Source of the DNA: Paracoccaceae bacterium
GTDB taxonomy: Bacteria; Pseudomonadota; Alphaproteobacteria; Rhodobacterales; Rhodobacteraceae
Assembly: GCA_007129775.1 (NCBI GenBank)
Contig: SKUV01000047.1
Coordinates: 1 to 6,528 of the forward strand
DNA: 6,528 nt
Direction of reading: 5' to 3'
Shown: piece by piece, positions 1 through 5,593 of the stretch
How positions within the stretch are numbered: the stretch's first letter is position 1
How the letters are laid out: every line of letters begins with the position of its first letter
Notes under the pieces: generated by a model
Database searches by the model: none
Told to the model about the DNA's origin: nothing
The model's input: the letters and a program-made list of their open reading frames with translations, nothing else
Position numbers and translations under genes: made by a program

Positions 1-527
1 ACTGGAAATTCGAGGCGTCCGAGGCAATCCGCCTGATCCGGCGGCTGGAGGCGCATAACCTCTGTTTCGCCGAAGCCCCCTGCCAGCCCGAGGATATGGA
101 AGGCCAGGTGCAGGTCGCCCGCGCCATCGGCGTGCCGCTGGCCCTGGGCGAGGAATGGCGCACCGTATACGAATACCGCCCCCGGCTGGAGGCGCTCGCC
201 TGCGGCATCATCCAGCCCGAGATCGGCCACACCGGCATCACCCAGTTCGCCCGAATCGCCCGCATGGCCGAGGCCTTCCATCTGCGGATCATGCCCCATG
301 CCTCGATCTCCTGCGGGCTCTTCATGGCCGCCAGCCTGCAGGCCACCGCGGCGCTGTCGCGGGTGCCCTATCACGAATACCAGCATTCGATCTTCGACCG
401 GAACCTCGCGTTTACCACCGGCGACATGGCCTGTGCCGACGGGGCCTATCGCGTGCCGTCCGGGCCGGGGCTGGGGGTGCGGCCGTCCGATGCGCTGCTG
501 GCGCTGTTGCAGGGGGCTGATCCATGA
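1..527 (+). CDS. Mandelate racemase/muconate lactonizing enzyme family protein (enolase superfamily), 5'-truncated by the window
   Basis: The reading frame is open from base 3 and ends at TGA 525-527, giving the last 174 residues of a protein whose family is usually about 370-400 residues. What is visible is the second half of the TIM-barrel. A metal-ligand Glu sits in FAEAP (codon 72-74) and a second in LALGEEW (about base 150). Then come the strand IIQPEIGHTGIT (from about base 210) and MPHASIS, whose His (297-299) matches the catalytic His of the mandelate racemase subgroup. HEYQHSI follows near the end. Family members abstract the alpha proton of a carboxylate, most often as sugar-acid dehydratases, racemases or cycloisomerases. 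The position usually held by Asp in a 'PD' motif reads Glu here (PEIGHTG). The Lys-bearing strand lies outside the window, so the exact reaction cannot be called. It overlaps the next gene by ATGA, which points to one operon and a shared pathway. Confident on family, not on substrate. Confidence 0.9.
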   Translation, partial: WKFEASEAIRLIRRLEAHNLCFAEAPCQPEDMEGQVQVARAIGVPLALGEEWRTVYEYRPRLEALACGIIQPEIGHTGITQFARIARMAEAFHLRIMPHASISCGLFMAASLQATAALSRVPYHEYQHSIFDRNLAFTTGDMACADGAYRVPSGPGLGVRPSDALLALLQGADP

Positions 528-1444
528 CGCCCGAAGGGATTTACCCCGTCCTTTACTGCTTTTTCGACGGCGACGACCGCATCGACCGCGCGGCCATGGC
601 CCGGCAGGTGGAGCATTGCATCGCGCAGGGCGCGCACGGGATCACGGTGCTGGGCCTCGTGACCGAGGTGCACAAGATGGACGTGACCGAGCGTCGGGCG
701 CTCGTCGAGATGGTGGGCGACCTGATCGCCGGGCGCCTTCCCTATGCCGTCACGGTGTGCGAGCCGTCCGCGCGCGGCCAGATCGAATTCGCCCGCGCAG
801 CGCAGCGCTTCGGGGCCGATTGGGTGATCCTGCAACCACCTGCGATCCGGGGCATGTCCGAGGGTGATCTGATTTCGTTTTTCGGCAGCGTGGCGGCGGC
901 GCTGGATACTCCCGTCGCGGTGCAGAACAACCCGGTCAATCTGGATGTGTCGCTGTCGGTGGCGGGGCTGGTGGCGCTGAACCGACAGCACCCGAATGTG
1001 TCGATCCTCAAGGGCGAGGGCTGGTCCATCGATATCGCCCGCGTGATCGAAGGCTCGGGCGGGGCCTATGCCGTGATGGGCGGGCATGGCGGGATCGAGT
1101 TTCCGGCACTCCTGCGCTCGGGCGGCCGCGGGCTGATCCCGGCGCCGGATTTTCTGGCCGCGCATGTGCACATATTCGAATTGTGGACACAGGGCAGCGA
1201 GGCCGCGCAGCAAATGGCGTGGGAGGTCCACCGCCGCATCCTGCCGGCGATCGTGTTCATGTCCCGCTCGGTCCCGGGGATGCTGTGCTATGGCAAGCGG
1301 CTTTACGCCGCGCAGGCGGGCATCTGGATCGTGCACGAACGCGCGCCCGCGCTGGCCCCGACCGAGTTCGGCCTTGCCGAGGTCGCGCGACACCGCCGCG
1401 AGATCGCCGCCGCGCTGGAGCATGTGGCGAAGCCGGTCGCCTGA
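524..1444 (+). CDS. Dihydrodipicolinate synthase (DapA)/N-acetylneuraminate lyase family aldolase or dehydratase
   Basis: The protein has 306 residues, the usual length for this class I aldolase family of TIM-barrels. Recognisable in order are GAHGITVLGLVTEVHKMDVTER (residues 36-57, the site of the canonical G-T-T-G-E loop), GADWVILQPP (97-106), VAVQNNP (131-137), ILKGEG with the Schiff-base Lys163 (161-166) and AVMGGHGGIEFPALLRSGGRGLIPAPDF (183-210). The family condenses or cleaves pyruvate adducts, or dehydrates 2-keto-3-deoxy acids. Two active-site positions differ from biosynthetic DapA: the Thr-Thr pair is replaced by Leu-Val, and the conserved Tyr of YNxP is Gln134. True lysine-pathway DapA is therefore unlikely. 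The ATG overlaps the upstream stop as ATGA and has an AGGGGG ribosome-binding site about 7 bases upstream. Beside an enolase-superfamily gene, a role on a 2-keto-3-deoxy sugar acid or diacid is the best inference. The substrate is not readable. Confidence 0.92.
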   Translation: MTPEGIYPVLYCFFDGDDRIDRAAMARQVEHCIAQGAHGITVLGLVTEVHKMDVTERRALVEMVGDLIAGRLPYAVTVCEPSARGQIEFARAAQRFGADWVILQPPAIRGMSEGDLISFFGSVAAALDTPVAVQNNPVNLDVSLSVAGLVALNRQHPNVSILKGEGWSIDIARVIEGSGGAYAVMGGHGGIEFPALLRSGGRGLIPAPDFLAAHVHIFELWTQGSEAAQQMAWEVHRRILPAIVFMSRSVPGMLCYGKRLYAAQAGIWIVHERAPALAPTEFGLAEVARHRREIAAALEHVAKPVA

Positions 1445-1542
1445 CCCCCGACCCGGCTTGCGGCACCTGACCTGACGGGGCCTTGCTATCTGTGCTCCGC
1501 ACGGGCGGCCCGCGCCGGCCGCGCGCCACGGCGCCGCCGGCC

Positions 1543-2214
1543 TCAGCCTTCCAGATGGTGTTCGGGCTGCGCCGTCCATTTGTGAAAGGCGGGCCGCGCC
1601 GTAACCTCCGCATACCAGCGCCGGACATTCGGAAAGTCGGGACTTTCCAGATCGAACAGAACCCAGCGATGGGCGCGGATGCCTATGGCGATATCGCCAT
1701 AGGTGAACCGGTCCCCTGTCATGAAGCGCGTGCGGGAAAGCTGGTCGTCGACGATGCGCAGCGCCGCGATGAACCGCTGCCGCGCCGCATCCCGCACGCT
1801 TGGGTCGCGGCGCTCCTGCGGCAAGCGGATAAGCTGCATCGCAAGGTCGTGCATGGGGGGCAGAAGTTCGTTGTTTTCGAAATCAAGCCACCGGCTGGCC
1901 GAAGCGAAGACCTTGATGTCATTGCCATAAAGCAGATCGGCTCCGTATTGCATCGCCAGATAGCGCACGATCGAATTGCTTTCCCAAAGCACGAAGCCGT
2001 CGTCGTCGATGCTCGGCACGCGCCCCAGCGGATTGATCCGCCGGTATTCCTCTGTATCGACCACTCCGAAGGGTTTGTTGCCCTTGGATACATGCCCCCC
2101 CGGCCCCATGGTGCCGCTGGCGAGGATGAATTCGAAATCCAGCTCCAGCTCGGACAGCGTCCAGAGCACCTTTTGTGTCCGGGCCGAACTCGGACGTCCC
2201 CAAAGCCGTATCAT
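1543..2214 (-). CDS. Glutathione S-transferase family protein
   Basis: The protein has 223 residues, normal for a cytosolic GST. The N-terminal thioredoxin-fold domain shows MIRLWGRPSSARTQKVLWTL with candidate catalytic Ser9/Ser10, NPLGRVPSI (61-70) with the cis-Pro, and WESNSIVRYLA (77-87), the Glu-Ser glutathione-binding pair. The all-helical C-terminal domain carries FMTGDRFTYGDIAIG (164-178), the N-capping-box/hydrophobic-staple motif with Asp174. The family conjugates or reduces electrophiles with glutathione in the cytoplasm; this member's substrate is unknown. The start is ATG (complement of 2212-2214). It is preceded by AGGAGG with a 5-base gap, a near-ideal ribosome-binding site, and the GST fold begins right there, so the frame's 123-codon upstream extension is not used. 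It is divergent from the aminotransferase gene across about 286 bases and convergent with the aldolase gene. Shared regulation with the divergent cassette is possible but unproven. Confidence 0.95.
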   Translation of the reverse strand: MIRLWGRPSSARTQKVLWTLSELELDFEFILASGTMGPGGHVSKGNKPFGVVDTEEYRRINPLGRVPSIDDDGFVLWESNSIVRYLAMQYGADLLYGNDIKVFASASRWLDFENNELLPPMHDLAMQLIRLPQERRDPSVRDAARQRFIAALRIVDDQLSRTRFMTGDRFTYGDIAIGIRAHRWVLFDLESPDFPNVRRWYAEVTARPAFHKWTAQPEHHLEG

Positions 2215-2244
2215 GCCTGCCTCCTGCTCCGGTTTGCTGCCACC

Positions 2245-2273
2245 ATGATCGGGTTTCAGCGTGGTGTTTGCAA
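2245..2273 (-). promoter_or_regulatory. Weak candidate promoter for the GST gene
   Basis: Read on the minus strand, TTGCAA (2268-2273) and GATCAT (2245-2250) are separated by 17 bases. Each matches the sigma-70 consensus at four of six positions. Transcription would begin near 2238, giving a leader of about 24 bases that contains the strong AGGAGG ribosome-binding site. The spacing and placement are right, but the matches are weak and TTGCAA is its own reverse complement, so this is only a candidate. Confidence 0.25.
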
Positions 2274-2397
2274 TGAATGCCGACCGCCCCGCGAGCCCGC
2301 GGCCGTGTTGATGAGCGTAACCGCCTCTGCCGAACAGGGCGCGCGCTGGAGTTGCCTTGCGGCGCCACGCCGGATAATTCCATGTCCCAGCGCGCAA

Positions 2398-2426
2398 TTG
2401 ACGGGCCGGCGGCCTGAGTGTACCAT
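2398..2426 (+). promoter_or_regulatory. Candidate sigma-70-type promoter of the aminotransferase/UGSC-like operon
   Basis: TTGACG (2398-2403) matches the -35 consensus at five of six positions. It is followed after exactly 17 bases by TACCAT (2421-2426), which matches the -10 consensus at four of six. Predicted initiation is near 2433, about 70 bases before the preferred GTG start at 2501. The -10 hexamer is the second half of a 10-base direct repeat (2417-2436), an arrangement that would suit repression by a DNA-binding protein. Both the promoter and its control are inferred by eye. Confidence 0.45.
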
Positions 2427-2436
2427 AGTGTACGAT
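2417..2436. repeat. 10-bp tandem direct repeat over the -10 region (possible operator)
   Basis: AGTGTACCAT (2417-2426) is followed at once by AGTGTACGAT (2427-2436), identical at nine of ten positions and with a period of one DNA helical turn. Each copy includes the self-complementary GTAC. The repeat covers the predicted -10 element and start site of the plus-strand operon. A regulator bound to successive turns on one DNA face would block the promoter. No regulator gene lies in the window, so the operator role is inferred. Confidence 0.5.
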
Positions 2437-2439
2437 GCG

Positions 2440-2487
2440 TTGAGGCAAAAAGTTGAGGCAAAAACCAGAGGCCTTTCGAGGCAAACA
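2440..2487. repeat. TTGAGGCAAAAA direct repeats in the operon leader
   Basis: Two perfect 12-base copies of TTGAGGCAAAAA lie at 2440-2451 and 2453-2464, a period of 13. A third copy with two mismatches, TCGAGGCAAACA, lies at 2476-2487. They fall between the predicted transcription start and the preferred GTG start of the aminotransferase gene. They could be regulator half-sites, an mRNA leader element or simple slippage products. The second copy begins with a TTG codon in frame with the aminotransferase gene, which affects the start-site choice. Confidence 0.6.
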
Positions 2488-2500
2488 CAAGAGGTACGCT

Positions 2501-3652
2501 GTGGACGATGTCAAAAGCGCGAGCGCCGGCCAGGTCGACTGGGACGCCTTGAGGCAGGAATTTCCGACACTGGAGCGTTTCACCTATCTGGATACCGCGA
2601 AAAAGGCGATCCTGCCCAAACGCGTCGAGGCGGCCATGCAGGAATGGATGTCCGACGTCTATCAGAATGCGGGCGCGAGCGCCTTTTCGATGGACGGAAT
2701 CGAGGACACGCGCGAGGCCGTCGCGTCGCTGTTCGGCGTGCCCGCGCGGTGCGTGGCCTTGGTCAAGAATACTTCCGAGGGCATGAACATCATCGCCCAA
2801 GGGCTGCCCTTTGCCGCCGGTGACAATGTGGTCATCAGCGAATTCGAGCACGAAAACAATACCTTTCCCTGGCGCAATCTCTCTGCCAAGGGCGTCGAGA
2901 TCCGCTTTGCCAAACCCGATACCGACGGGCGGATCGAAACCGCGACCTACGAAAAGCTGATCGACGAAAAGACGCGCGTGGTTGCCTGCGCATGGATCGC
3001 TTACGGCAACGGGTTCCGTACGGATGTGCCCGCGCTCGCCCGGCTGTGCCACGACCGGGGCGCGCGCCTTGTGGTGGACGGGATGCAGGCTTGCGGCTTT
3101 CTCGGCACACCGCTTCCCGAACTGGGGGCCGATGCCGTCGTCGGTGGGGGGCACAAGGCCTTGTTCAGCCTCGCCGCTGCCGGGTTCATGTATGTGCGCG
3201 AGGATTTCATTCCGGAGATAACCCCGGTTTACGGTGCGAAATTCAGCTACACCTCCAACGACCGGATGCAGCCTTCGCCCACCTTCGCCGAAGACGCCCA
3301 TCGCTTCGAATACGGCAACCCGAATTTTCTGGGCTGCTGGGTGCAGCGCCGTTCGGCCGAATGGCTGCAGGAAATCGGCACCGCCAATATCGAAGCCCGT
3401 ATTCGCGAATTGACGACATATCTGATGGAACAGGCGGACCGGAAGGGCATCAAGCTGCGCACCCCCCGGCCATGGCACGAGCGCGGCGCGATCGTCAGTT
3501 TCGATCTGCCCGGCGATGCCGCCGAAATCGTGGCCGACCTCCGAAAGAAACGCATCTGCCTCAGCGAAAAGGATGGCCATGTCCGTGCGGCAGTGCATTT
3601 CTACAACAACAAGGCCGATATCGACGTTCTGATAGAAAACCTGCAACCATGA
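2501..3652 (+). CDS. Class V PLP-dependent aminotransferase-fold enzyme (cysteine desulfurase / isopenicillin N epimerase-like)
   Basis: The preferred GTG start gives 383 residues, a normal family length. It has AAGAGG upstream with about 6 bases spacing; a TTG at 2453 would add 16 residues. Family landmarks in order are LDTAKKAILP (about 30-39), NTSEGMN (90-96), EFEHENNTFPW (114-124, with the ring-stacking His117), YGNGFRTDV (168-176), VVDGMQACG with PLP-binding Asp193 and Gln196, VGGGHKALFS with Schiff-base Lys219, RFEYGNPNFLG (268-278) and VRAAVHFYNN (361-370) near the end. This group covers cysteine desulfurases, selenocysteine lyases, C-S lyases and epimerases. The conserved SufS loop with the nucleophilic Cys (RxGHHC) is missing: the chain runs from RKKRICLSEKDGH straight into the final strand. 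Classical persulfide-forming desulfurase activity is therefore doubtful, and a lyase or epimerase-like reaction fits better. It overlaps the next gene by ATGA, so the two products probably act together. Confidence 0.92.
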   Translation: MDDVKSASAGQVDWDALRQEFPTLERFTYLDTAKKAILPKRVEAAMQEWMSDVYQNAGASAFSMDGIEDTREAVASLFGVPARCVALVKNTSEGMNIIAQGLPFAAGDNVVISEFEHENNTFPWRNLSAKGVEIRFAKPDTDGRIETATYEKLIDEKTRVVACAWIAYGNGFRTDVPALARLCHDRGARLVVDGMQACGFLGTPLPELGADAVVGGGHKALFSLAAAGFMYVREDFIPEITPVYGAKFSYTSNDRMQPSPTFAEDAHRFEYGNPNFLGCWVQRRSAEWLQEIGTANIEARIRELTTYLMEQADRKGIKLRTPRPWHERGAIVSFDLPGDAAEIVADLRKKRICLSEKDGHVRAAVHFYNNKADIDVLIENLQP

Positions 3653-5409
3653 ATTCGCACGGTCGTCCGCAAGCCGACGCAGCGGATCTGGTGGAGGTTC
3701 TCGATCCTCGGGGACGAAAAGAGATCACCCGCATCCACGCCCGGCGTCTGTCTTCCCTGAAGGGAAAACGCATCGGGTTGATTTCGAACGATATGTGGCA
3801 GGCGGATGGAATGCTGTCGGCGCTGCACGAGGCGCTTCGGGCCGAATTTCCGGAAACGACTTTCCTTTCGCATGACCTTTTCCCGCGCGGCAACAGCAAC
3901 ATCGACTCGCCCTCCCTGATCGACGCAGTTCGGACGCAGAGCATAGATGCCGCGATTGTCGGAAACGCCGCTTGCGGTGCCTGTTCGACCTCCGTCGGGG
4001 GTGCCGCGGCCCGGCTGGAAGAGGCGGGCATTCCGACGGTGGTTCTGGCACGCGACACCTTTGCCGATGTCACGCGGAACGCCTTTTCGAGCCGCGGGTT
4101 TGCGCCCGACGCCTGCCTTGTGACATTTCCGATCGGGCAATTCCTCGCATCCGGCGATCCCGCCAAGGCGGCCGGCGCGACCAGCGCGGTTGGCACCGGT
4201 CTGACGGAGTGGACGCCGGAGGCGGACGAAGCCACGGGCGAGGAGGCGCCGCGGATCGCCCTGCCCAAGGTCGACGACCAGATGGGGTTCGTTCGTCAGG
4301 CAAACCGGCTCTTTCTCAATATCGGCTGTGGCGACGGCCTTCCGCTCTATCCTCCGACGGATGATCTGGTGGATTGGGTCCTGCAGGGCAGCGATCTGCC
4401 CCGGGATCACGTGATCGGGCGGATCATGCCGCGCAACGGGCTTGCGACCGTCGAAACCATCGCCGTATCGCTCGCCATGGCCGGCGGACGTCCGGAATAC
4501 CTGCCCGTTCTGATTGCCGCCGTCGAGGCCATGCTCGACCCGCGGATGGAGCATGGCAAGGCGCAGGCCAATTCCGGCAGCCCCTTTCCGGTGGTCATCG
4601 TCAACGGCCCGGCCGCCGACCAGATCCGTCTGAACGCGGGTTTCGGCCTGCTCGGCCCGGACCCGCGGCAACCGGCCGGGGCGGCCATCGGACGCGCGTT
4701 GCGGCTGCTGCTCCAGAATGTGGGCGGCGTGCTGCCCGGACAGGGAACGATGGCGGCCTATGGCAGCATGCGCTACACGAATGCCGTTTTCGCGGAAGCC
4801 GAGGACCAGCTGCCCAAAAGCTGGGCCCCCCTGTCATCCGATTTCGGAATCCCGCGCGGCACCAACAGCGTCACGGTTTTCGCCGCCGTCGGCGGGGTCA
4901 GCATGCCGCGCCGCGCGATCAGCGCGGACTCGCTCGAAAACGAGATCGCCAACGGCCTGCACCGGGTGGCCGCGTATCTGCGGACGCCCAACAGGGATTA
5001 CGTTGTCGGATGGGCGAACGGCACCCCGGGCGCCGTGTTGATTTCCCCGACCGTTGCGCGGCAACTGGCCGCGCTGGGCTGGTCCAAGAAGATGCTGCAG
5101 GAAACGCTTTGGGACTACGCCAGGGTTTCCGGGGATGTCGTGGAAAAAGCCGGGCTGGTGGAATGGATCCGGGCAGCACCGGATGAGAGCACGCGCGCCG
5201 GCCCGATCGACCCCTGGCCGATCTGCAGGGAGCCCCGCCAGATTCTGGTGGCGGTGGCTGGCGGCGACCATCCGTCCAACCATTTCTGGTTCCCCGCCGA
5301 CGCGCCTCATGTATCGGTGCGGGCTTTCGATGTTCCGCAAGCCTGGGATCGCCTGCTGTCCGACGCGGAAACCGATCTGGGGCCGGGCGGCAGCGCCTGC
5401 CGGCTGTAG
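3649..5409 (+). CDS. UGSC-family-like (seleno)protein homologue, cysteine form, with a long C-terminal domain of unknown function
   Basis: The protein has 586 residues and no signal peptide or membrane segment, so it is probably cytoplasmic. Residues about 15-165 resemble the UGSC family as I remember it: VLDPRGR, SLKGKRIGLISNDMWQADGML (36-56), DAAIVGNAACGACSTS (100-115) and LEEAGIPTVVLARDTF (123-138). The hallmark U-G-S-C redox motif reads Cys109-Gly-Ala-Cys112, with codons TGC at 3973 and TGT at 3982, so no selenocysteine is encoded. Residues about 166-210 look like an acidic linker. From 210 on come DHVIGRIMPRNGLATVETIAVSLAMAGGRPEYLPVLIAAVEAM (253-295), INGP-like VVIVNGPAAD (315-324), AAIGRALRLLLQNVGGVLPG (345-364) and ILVAVAGGDHPSNHFWFP (532-549), which look like a conserved catalytic or binding domain of unknown role. 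The ATG overlaps the aminotransferase stop and has no clear ribosome-binding site, so translation is probably coupled. A thiol redox or sulfur-handling role is inferred from the CxxC-type motif and the PLP partner. Confidence 0.8.
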   Translation: MNSHGRPQADAADLVEVLDPRGRKEITRIHARRLSSLKGKRIGLISNDMWQADGMLSALHEALRAEFPETTFLSHDLFPRGNSNIDSPSLIDAVRTQSIDAAIVGNAACGACSTSVGGAAARLEEAGIPTVVLARDTFADVTRNAFSSRGFAPDACLVTFPIGQFLASGDPAKAAGATSAVGTGLTEWTPEADEATGEEAPRIALPKVDDQMGFVRQANRLFLNIGCGDGLPLYPPTDDLVDWVLQGSDLPRDHVIGRIMPRNGLATVETIAVSLAMAGGRPEYLPVLIAAVEAMLDPRMEHGKAQANSGSPFPVVIVNGPAADQIRLNAGFGLLGPDPRQPAGAAIGRALRLLLQNVGGVLPGQGTMAAYGSMRYTNAVFAEAEDQLPKSWAPLSSDFGIPRGTNSVTVFAAVGGVSMPRRAISADSLENEIANGLHRVAAYLRTPNRDYVVGWANGTPGAVLISPTVARQLAALGWSKKMLQETLWDYARVSGDVVEKAGLVEWIRAAPDESTRAGPIDPWPICREPRQILVAVAGGDHPSNHFWFPADAPHVSVRAFDVPQAWDRLLSDAETDLGPGGSACRL

Positions 5410-5434
5410 CCGCAAGCCAACTGATCGCTCGGAT

Positions 5435-5466
5435 GGCCGGGCGCAGACGTCCCGCGTCTTTCGGCC
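5435..5466. terminator. Candidate terminator-like hairpin after the UGSC-like gene
   Basis: Beginning 26 bases after the UGSC-like stop codon, GGCCG (5435-5439) pairs with CGGCC (5462-5466). Inside it, AGACG (5445-5449) pairs with CGTCT (5455-5459) around the loop TCCCG. The two stems are separated by an asymmetric internal loop. No run of T follows, so intrinsic termination is uncertain. The location between convergent genes supports a transcription-stopping role. Confidence 0.4.
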
Positions 5467-5488
5467 TGACCACCGGCCGGTCGACAAC

Positions 5489-5506
5489 GCGCAGGCGCGC
5501 CTGCGC
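5489..5506. repeat. Perfect 18-bp GC palindrome between convergent genes
   Basis: GCGCAGGCGCGCCTGCGC is identical to its reverse complement over all 18 bases. It lies 80 bases past the UGSC-like stop and about 88 bases past the end of the minus-strand NnrD-type gene. A second, shorter inverted repeat lies just before it, GACC/GGTC around the palindrome ACCGGCCGGT (5468-5482). A two-way terminator or a structured 3' end is likely. A protein-binding site is the alternative. Confidence 0.55.
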
Positions 5507-5593
5507 CTGTCCACTGCTCCGGCCGTGCCGAATGCCCGGGCTTGTCGGGTCGGCGGCGCGCTGGGAACCGCGCGCGCCAGATGGCCGCGCAGT

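Noticed and set aside
1512..1534. Possible terminator between the convergent aldolase and GST genes (GCGCCG/CGGCGC, 6-bp arms)
   Set aside because: The stem is short with an 11-base loop in very GC-rich sequence and has no T-tract, so it is not distinguishable from chance.
446..1579. Long open frame on the minus strand opposite the aldolase gene
   Set aside because: It is antisense to a clear DapA-family gene, rich in Arg/His/Pro/Gly with no recognisable motif, as expected of a GC-rich shadow frame.
2362..2389. Alternative plus-strand promoter TTGCCT with GATAAT
   Set aside because: The -10 match is good, but the spacer is only about 15 bases and the -35 is weaker than that of the promoter at 2398-2426.
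1483..2823. Long plus-strand frame crossing the GST gene and the divergent control region
   Set aside because: It runs antisense to the well-supported GST and into the aminotransferase in a different frame, and has no family-like segments.
1919..3646. 575-codon minus-strand frame opposite the aminotransferase
   Set aside because: It is antisense to a strongly conserved class V enzyme and has low-complexity composition typical of a complementary frame.
2992..3648. Upstream extension of the UGSC-like frame to 2992
   Set aside because: The frame is open, but the extension lies within the aminotransferase gene in another frame and is Arg-rich. Recognisable protein begins after ATG 3649.
3970..3984. 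Selenocysteine (TGA recoding) at the UGSC motif
   Set aside because: Both motif positions are ordinary cysteine codons (TGC, TGT), and the frame has no internal TGA.
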